Source: Dysidea avara (Eukaryota > Porifera > Demospongiae > Dictyoceratida > Dysideidae). Taken from it: 64,000 nucleotides of DNA. The first letter of the stretch is position 1, and each line of letters opens with the position of its first letter. Below are positions 57,992 to 64,000 of the stretch, piece after piece. The stretch lies in NCBI RefSeq assembly GCF_963678975.1, contig NC_089274.1, positions 32,793,790 to 32,857,789 on the forward strand, given 5' to 3'. Position numbers and translations under genes: made by a program. The notes under the pieces were generated by a model. The model was not told the origin of the DNA, searched no databases, and saw only the letters and a program-made list of their open reading frames with translations.

Positions 57992-58182
57992 AGCTCAGGG
58001 CAGATCTAGGTTTTCCCGGGGGGGAGGGGGTGCTAAACAAGGATCTTTATTTTTTTATATTCATTGTTAATTACTATAGGCAGGCTGGTTTGCCTAATTA
58101 CGCGTACATATATATTAACTATGTTACAATTACAAATTATACTATGACAATACTATATTATATAGATTACAGATACTAATTA

Positions 58183-59312
58183 GGCCACTCCAAGTCATAC
58201 CTTAGTTTCTGGTCATTCCCAAGCCTACGTGACAAATGGATGCGGGCGGGCGGATGATCAGGACTTCAGTTCAGGACTATAGACTCTACTGTGACAATAT
58301 ACTGTATGGTATTATTATTTGCTCAATTTAGCAAATTCATGTTGATTTTATACTTAACCAACAACATAAGTAGTTGTGCTTCGGCAAAAAATGCACTAGG
58401 AAAGTTGTTGATGGATCATGGCTAGCTATGCACTGATGTATAGCATTTAAGTATATATTTATTTATTTATTTAGAATATACTATAGGAAATGTTTTGCTC
58501 ATGTAGCTACTTATGCTTTCCAAGTGAAATAAATGTCTCATTAGCTATGTCAGGAAAGTATTACTATGACTTATAGCTAAGTTGTTCAAATGATCATGAT
58601 ACACAATGAAATTTAACTTCTATTTTCACATCAGAAATTCTTCATTCAAATGTAAAGTCTTAGCCCACTAGCTATGTGTTTCCAGCCTTCTATTCAGTAA
58701 CCTTGAGAAAAGTAACTGTCAAAGTTTTGAGTCATTGAGTGCTCCAGACTACTGTTTTTTTAGTGATCATCTGGGAATGTTTAAACTATAAGGGTTTCTA
58801 CTTGCCAATCTAATTTTAGTTATGGAAAAGTTTAAGTTTAAGCTCACCGAATGTTGCCGGCTTTCCATACCCCTGTAGTGTTCAGTGATAAGGAATTAGA
58901 CTAATCATTAGAGGACTACATTTGAATTATAAAGTTAAAGCTATGGCCCATCTGCATGGACTAGTAGTTAATGCTACTGAAATTACTTTGGTTACAGAAG
59001 CATTAGTAACAGTTATAATCTGAACAGCTATATAATCAAGGACAAAACTAGCTATAGTTAGAAACATTTTATTAGTGTGGCATATATACCTAATATATAC
59101 CTAATATTAGAGTTAAGAGTAGTGTGACTGCTCTATTGGAACTCCTGAATGCTCTATTAGAGTATATCGATCTTTTGCAGTAAAAAATAAGTGTCTTGCT
59201 GGGTCACGTGCACTTAAGCACCTGTAATATTAATAATAGTCCTCATAAACTAGGGTTTCAGGTTTACCATGCGGGCGGGTGACCAGAAACTAAGGTTTGA
59301 CTTGGTGTGGCC
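58183..59312. mobile_element. Harbinger-like non-autonomous element, 1.13 kb
   Basis: Terminal repeats GGCCACTCCAAGTCATACC and GGCCACACCAAGTCAAACC, then CTTAGTTTCTGGTCA on both sides, flanked by TTA (58180-58182, 59313-59315). GATGCGGGCGGG motifs lie near both ends as in the smaller members at 5237 and 28446. A box pair is at 59124-59176. No transposase. Confidence 0.85.
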
Positions 59313-59339
59313 TTATACACAATCAATAAATTACATAAT

Positions 59340-61430
59340 TGATAAGAGAAACTATTTACAGTGCTTGCGTTGATGGCAGAAATAGGTAATGAGTTTCAAT
59401 CATGCACAGTTTTTGGAAAATAGCTATTATGATAGTAATTGGTTTGTTAAGATGAAAAGGATGCTGAAATCTTGTTAAGTGGGCCGTGGTGGTGGTTGTT
59501 ATATTATAGATAGGTATTTCCAATGTAATTAAATCATGTAGTCCTTTGTATAGTATTGTAACTTGAGATGGTTCTGTGAATATGTAATGCTGGCCACTGC
59601 AGCTCAGAAAGCATGCATACTTGACACAACCATGCATGCAGTTATAGTTTGATATCACCCATCTTGCTGCTATTCTTTGTACTCTTTCAATAGCATTGAT
59701 GTCTTTTGATAGGTGCGGATCCCAATCTGCAGATGCATACTCTAATTTTGGGCAAGCCAATCCAAGGTAAGCAGCAGATTTTACAGATTCATCACATTTA
59801 TTCAGATTACGCCTCACAAAGTTTAGTGACTTTGTGTGCTATGTTGTTAATATGTGTTGAGAATGGAATAGACTCCAAGATAAAGTACTGACTTGTTGCG
59901 ATTTAGCATTGTATTGTCAATGTTGTAATGATATTCAGGTGGAGAGGTATGACACATTTATCGATGTTTAGGCTCATTTTCCAGTGTCTAGTCCATTAAA
60001 TAATATGATTAAAATCCTGGTGATGATCCTGTTCAGTTTGAATAACACGCAAATAATCTGATGCAAGAAGAAATATTACAAGTAATGTCATTGAAGTATA
60101 ATAGAAATATTGGCGGGCCAAGCACTGTTCCTTGAGGAACACCAGAATCAACATGAACATAAGTTGAACTGTGACCTTTGACGACAACCCATTGTGTTCT
60201 TTTGGTAAGCCAGCTGGATATCCAGTTATAGACATTTCCTTGAATTCCATAGTAGTGTAATTTCTTAAGCAAATATTGATGTGGTGCTGTATCAAACGCT
60301 TTGCGAAAGTCAATAAAATTAATACTAAGTCGACTGAAATATGATGGTTGATGTATGGTAGGTGTTTTGCTATTTTATGATAGAGGATATATGTTCCAAC
60401 AGTTAACAACGTATGAATGTTAAAGAAATAGGTTGATAATTGGTAGGGGTAGCTCTGTCTCCTTTATTGAATATTAGTGTTACATTGACTTATAGCTATA
60501 ATCTTCTGGTAAATTAAGATTGAGTAAATATTACTGTTAAAACTGGAGCTATTTTATTACAACAGTACTTAAGTATACGATCGTCAGGACCACATAATTT
60601 AGATGAGTCTAGCAACTTTTTAACTCCATAACTGAGATTGTGACATTGTGCAGCGGTGGTATGTGAGGACCACAGTATTTGGGAACATTATAGACAAGTT
60701 TTCTTTGGTAAATACAGATTGGAATTGTTTATTGAGCACCTCATCCCGGCCTTCAGAGTGGTATACGAAGGAATTTTCTATTTTTAGTGGAGCTATTCCA
60801 TGGGTATCTCTATGAATAGTTTTAACATGTCTCCAGAACTTCTTGTAGTCTATTCCACCATTATCAGAAAACATCTTGTTTTGATGCTTTTTGTGGGACT
60901 CACAGATAAGTGTTGTGATAATGTTCTTAATTTGTGGTAGTCCTGCCATGTTTCTCTGTTTGTAAATGTTCTGCTTTATTATATAACTTCTTGCGCTGTT
61001 TCATCTGTCTCTTGATGTGACATTTTATCCAAGGTAATTCTCTGGTATTTTAGACATTGTTTGTGGTATATTTTTATTTATTGCATCATTTATAGCTTGC
61101 TAAACTTTTCTAGTTTACTTCTACGGTATTGGAATATGCATTGGTCTGAGGAAAGAAATTCAATTTGGAAAGCTGATAAATCAGTCTTAAGTTGGATCAT
61201 ATTACTCCTGTCATACAAAAATATTGGATGTTCAGTATCATCTGATTCAGGTCTGTTGTTGAGTGTTAATTTACAGTACACAGCTTCATGATCTGACATT
61301 CCAGGGATTACTTCATGTTCTTTATTGACTCAGGGTGACAGGAGAAAATTAGGTCGTGGATATTTCCTTCCCAAGTAGGTTCTATAACCAAAAGGATCTA
61401 TAGTGTGCACTAAGAAAAGTGGAAACTGGT
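59340..61430 (-). pseudogene. LINE (CR1/L2-like) remnant: endonuclease end and reverse transcriptase
   Basis: Non-LTR retrotransposon read on the minus strand. The end of the endonuclease (IPGMSDHEAVYCKLTL, about 61300) is followed by a linker (60949-60620), RT core pieces (KLHYYGIQGNVYNWISSWL; DSGVPQGTVLGP near 60145) and the C-terminal thumb (LEYASADWDPHLSKDINAIE, near 59730). Frameshifts separate the pieces and the expected YADD box near 60050 reads LFACYSN, so the enzyme is dead. The 5' end is missing. Family level is by eye only. Confidence 0.85.
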
Positions 61431-64000
61431 TGATACAACTAGTAGTTAGCTATATAGTACAGTGCATGGTGTGCAAAACACACACAGCATGCTGCTTCAG
61501 TAGGAGGTTGGGGAGGAGAGGGGTAGGCATGCCTCCATGTAAAGTTTTGCAAATTTAACCTTCTGAAATAATAATTTTGACTGAACTTATTGAATAAGTA
61601 TAAGCAATTAGAAGAAGAGTTTTAATGATGAATGTTCTATTAAAGTATAGTTGACTGTTCTATTAGAGTATTTGATTTTAAGCAGATTTTTCTGAAATTT
61701 AATGTTTACTCCTCTTGTTGATTCCTAGAAGATATTAGCTCTTCCTTTCTTGCTCTTTCCATCTTTCATTCCCCTGTGTGTACTTAAGATGCAATTGCAC
61801 CTAGTATACCTGTACTGTAGATTCCACTGGCTCTTTCTAGCACATCATAAAACTTTAATTTGCATGGAGGTAGGGTACTTCAGTATCCCATGTACCCCCC
61901 ATCAATCCACCCTTGATGCTGAGATCGATTTCACCATTAAACTTTTTAAACATATGTTAGGAAATGATTGATATAGACTGCTTCTGCTGGCATAGTATAA
62001 GGAGCAGGCTAAAGAGTCAACAGGTGTAGTAGCTATGTAAGTTTGAAACATACAACAGATATAACTAACAGATATAGACACTCATTTTGTTTGTAAACAC
62101 TATTTTTTCTCTGGAATAAGATTCATGAATCTACACTATTTTATGTATATCCAATCGTAATCATTTTAAACATCAGCTATATATATATAGATAGTCACCT
62201 GATATTAATTGTAGTTCTGTTTTGTTTTATCGTTGTATTTTGTCTTGTACTGTTCTATTTGTGTGTTGTGCTTTGTATTGTCTTTTATTTTTGTTCAGGT
62301 TGTACTCCTATAGGTATATCCTTCCGTATGACCTTGTCTCATGACTAACTAAATTGATAAAAAACAAATAAAATAAACAAATAAAATATGGAATGCCATT
62401 CTAGAGATATGCCCCCAAGAAAATTTTTAACAGTAATTAACACTCTGAGATATGATTTTAGATTATTTTTACTGTGTTGGTACAGGTAAACTAAGTAATT
62501 TTTAAAAAATATATAAAATGTAACTGTTCTTTAGGGTAGTCGACTGCTACATTAGATATTTTGATCTGATCCTTTGGTATCTTTGCAAATCAATTTTCAA
62601 AATCAAATTTAATTACCTAAATGTACTTGACTATAGTTTTGTAAACTTCTTTCCTGGATCTGTCCTTGCTAACCTGACCCCAGACAGTATCTGCTACTCA
62701 CCATCACTTTTATTTCAATCACATTGTAAAACTTTACCCATGCAAATCATGAGTATATGGCCATGCAGGTATGCAACTTGTTATGTTGCTGTGCAAAGTG
62801 AAAACGAACAGTGCATACATTTAAAAAATAAGTATTTTTATTAAAGCTTTACAGTACAAGTGCTGAAGGTCTGTAGGACAGACACCTGGTCCCACAGCCT
62901 ACATGATGTCATTCAGGTTAATATATAGCTACATATATACATGCAGTTTTTTAATTGCATTATTAATGTACTACATGTATAGCAGATTTACAAATTCTGA
63001 TGACACCTAGCAGATACACCAACAGGATATGCATGGCTTTCTTTCTGCATTTAGCAGGCTGGTTTCAATTTTGCTGACATTTTTAGCATAATAGCCATTA
63101 GGCTAACAAAAGCATCAAGCATTACACTTAAGTAATGGGTGGTTTCAAGAGCTATAATTAGAAAGTGCAGTGACTGGATTTAGGAAAATCAGTCTTAATG
63201 TCATGCATGAAATACATAGAAATCTATGTCACCATTAATACACTTATAGCTACAATTGTTAAAACAATTTGTTGTAATTCAAGACAGCTACTGACTAATG
63301 ATTCTAATCATTATTTTTAGTTTGGAATGTCTTATTTTGATCATAAATATTTGAGTTGTAAGATTTGACATTAAGGCTGGTTTTCCAAAGTCTGGTCACA
63401 TGCATATACACCCTAAGAAAGCAAGTAATGGAATTATAACACTTATCAACACTTTGTATGCATAAACAAGAATGAGATATACTCTAATAGAGCAATCACC
63501 TACTCTAATACAACAGTCAGGAAATATGCTGATTTACTCCAGTCATCATTTCAGACTCACTATTAGCTATACTATTTAAAACACAACAGCTTATAGCTAG
63601 TTAATTAACAGTTATGTACTGATTGCATGATGCTCTACTGATATTGCACATGATGCATATAGCTAATGTTAGCGATTCTGGGAGAATTTTAAAATTAATG
63701 GGAATAGTTTTTATTTAGCTCAGTCTTGTGCAGTACTCTCTGAAGATCTCAAGTTTTAAAAACCCATAGTACATGGACCACAGTGCAACCTTACTTGCAA
63801 CACCCTCTGAATAAAGGTCACCTCCATAGAAGGTCACTATAGCTACATAAATAGTTGTATGCATTTAACATCTATATGGATGGCAAAACAGCATATGGTG
63901 GAGTGCAAACACTCTGTACCAGTCACCTCCACCTAAAAATACAACATGCATGCAAAACAAGGAGTTTTATTGTTGATTTATAGCTGCTTAGTTATATGAT
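61431..64000. other. No gene recognised; boxes and a possible LINE tail
   Basis: AT-rich. Box pairs at 61631-61672, a degenerate one at 62521-62572 and a minus-strand one at 63475-63519. The sequence CTTGTCTCATGACTAAC followed by AATAAAATAAACAAAT at 62330-62390 resembles a LINE 3' end. The only longer ORF (61750-61971) has no recognised domain. Confidence 0.5.

Noticed and set aside
57810..58179. Proline-rich ORFs on both strands
   Set aside because: They translate the GC-rich end of the hAT-like MITE at 57656-57991 and have no independent support.

Overview
This is animal (eukaryotic) DNA. It is AT-rich, its genes are split into many exons with canonical GT/AG junctions and often very short introns (48 bp in one case), and most of the rest is transposon debris and satellite. 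A Death-NACHT-LRR receptor, a sponge-type multi-pass surface protein with a beta-helix ectodomain, tiny introns and dense small DNA transposons together suggest a demosponge (Amphimedon-like). That assignment is inference.

Three multi-exon genes could be rebuilt by joining exons with matching splice phases, all on the minus strand. (1) A FANCE homologue (Fanconi anaemia core complex): eight coding exons, 23645 down to 9499, 523 aa. Its 8.9-kb intron holds a decayed ISL2EU-type DNA transposon with a THAP/DDE transposase and a SAP/SWIM/YqaJ nuclease gene. (2) A large surface protein: 20 or 21 coding exons, 43376 down to 27119, about 1,271-1,275 aa, with a signal peptide, beta-helix ectodomain, cysteine-rich EGF-like part and a multi-pass membrane domain. 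Its 7.1-kb intron contains two head-to-tail copies of a composite satellite-carrying element. (3) An NLR-type innate immune receptor: three exons, 57105 down to 50476, 846 aa, Death + NACHT + LRR. No complete plus-strand host gene was recognised.

Layout: 1-5155 satellite array of ~31-bp monomers; 5157-6444 body of composite element A; 6.8-9.5 kb no gene recognised; 9.5-23.6 kb FANCE with nested transposons; 24-27 kb intergenic with inverted repeats; 27.1-43.4 kb surface-protein gene with composite elements B and C; 43.4-50.5 kb intergenic with a palindromic element and microsatellites; 50.5-57.1 kb NLR gene; 57.3-59.3 kb two non-autonomous DNA transposons; 59.3-61.4 kb decayed LINE; 61.4-64 kb no gene seen.

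The most unusual signals are (a) a composite non-autonomous element with constant architecture: terminal hairpin, 0.8-1.3 kb body, CTATTAGAG box, variable satellite array, short linker, palindrome with ISL2EU-like ends; and (b) the CTATTAGAG box itself, present at about 18 places on both strands, often as closely spaced pairs and inside several unrelated transposon families. All exon models come from reading splice sites and frames by eye; no alignment or expression data were available.
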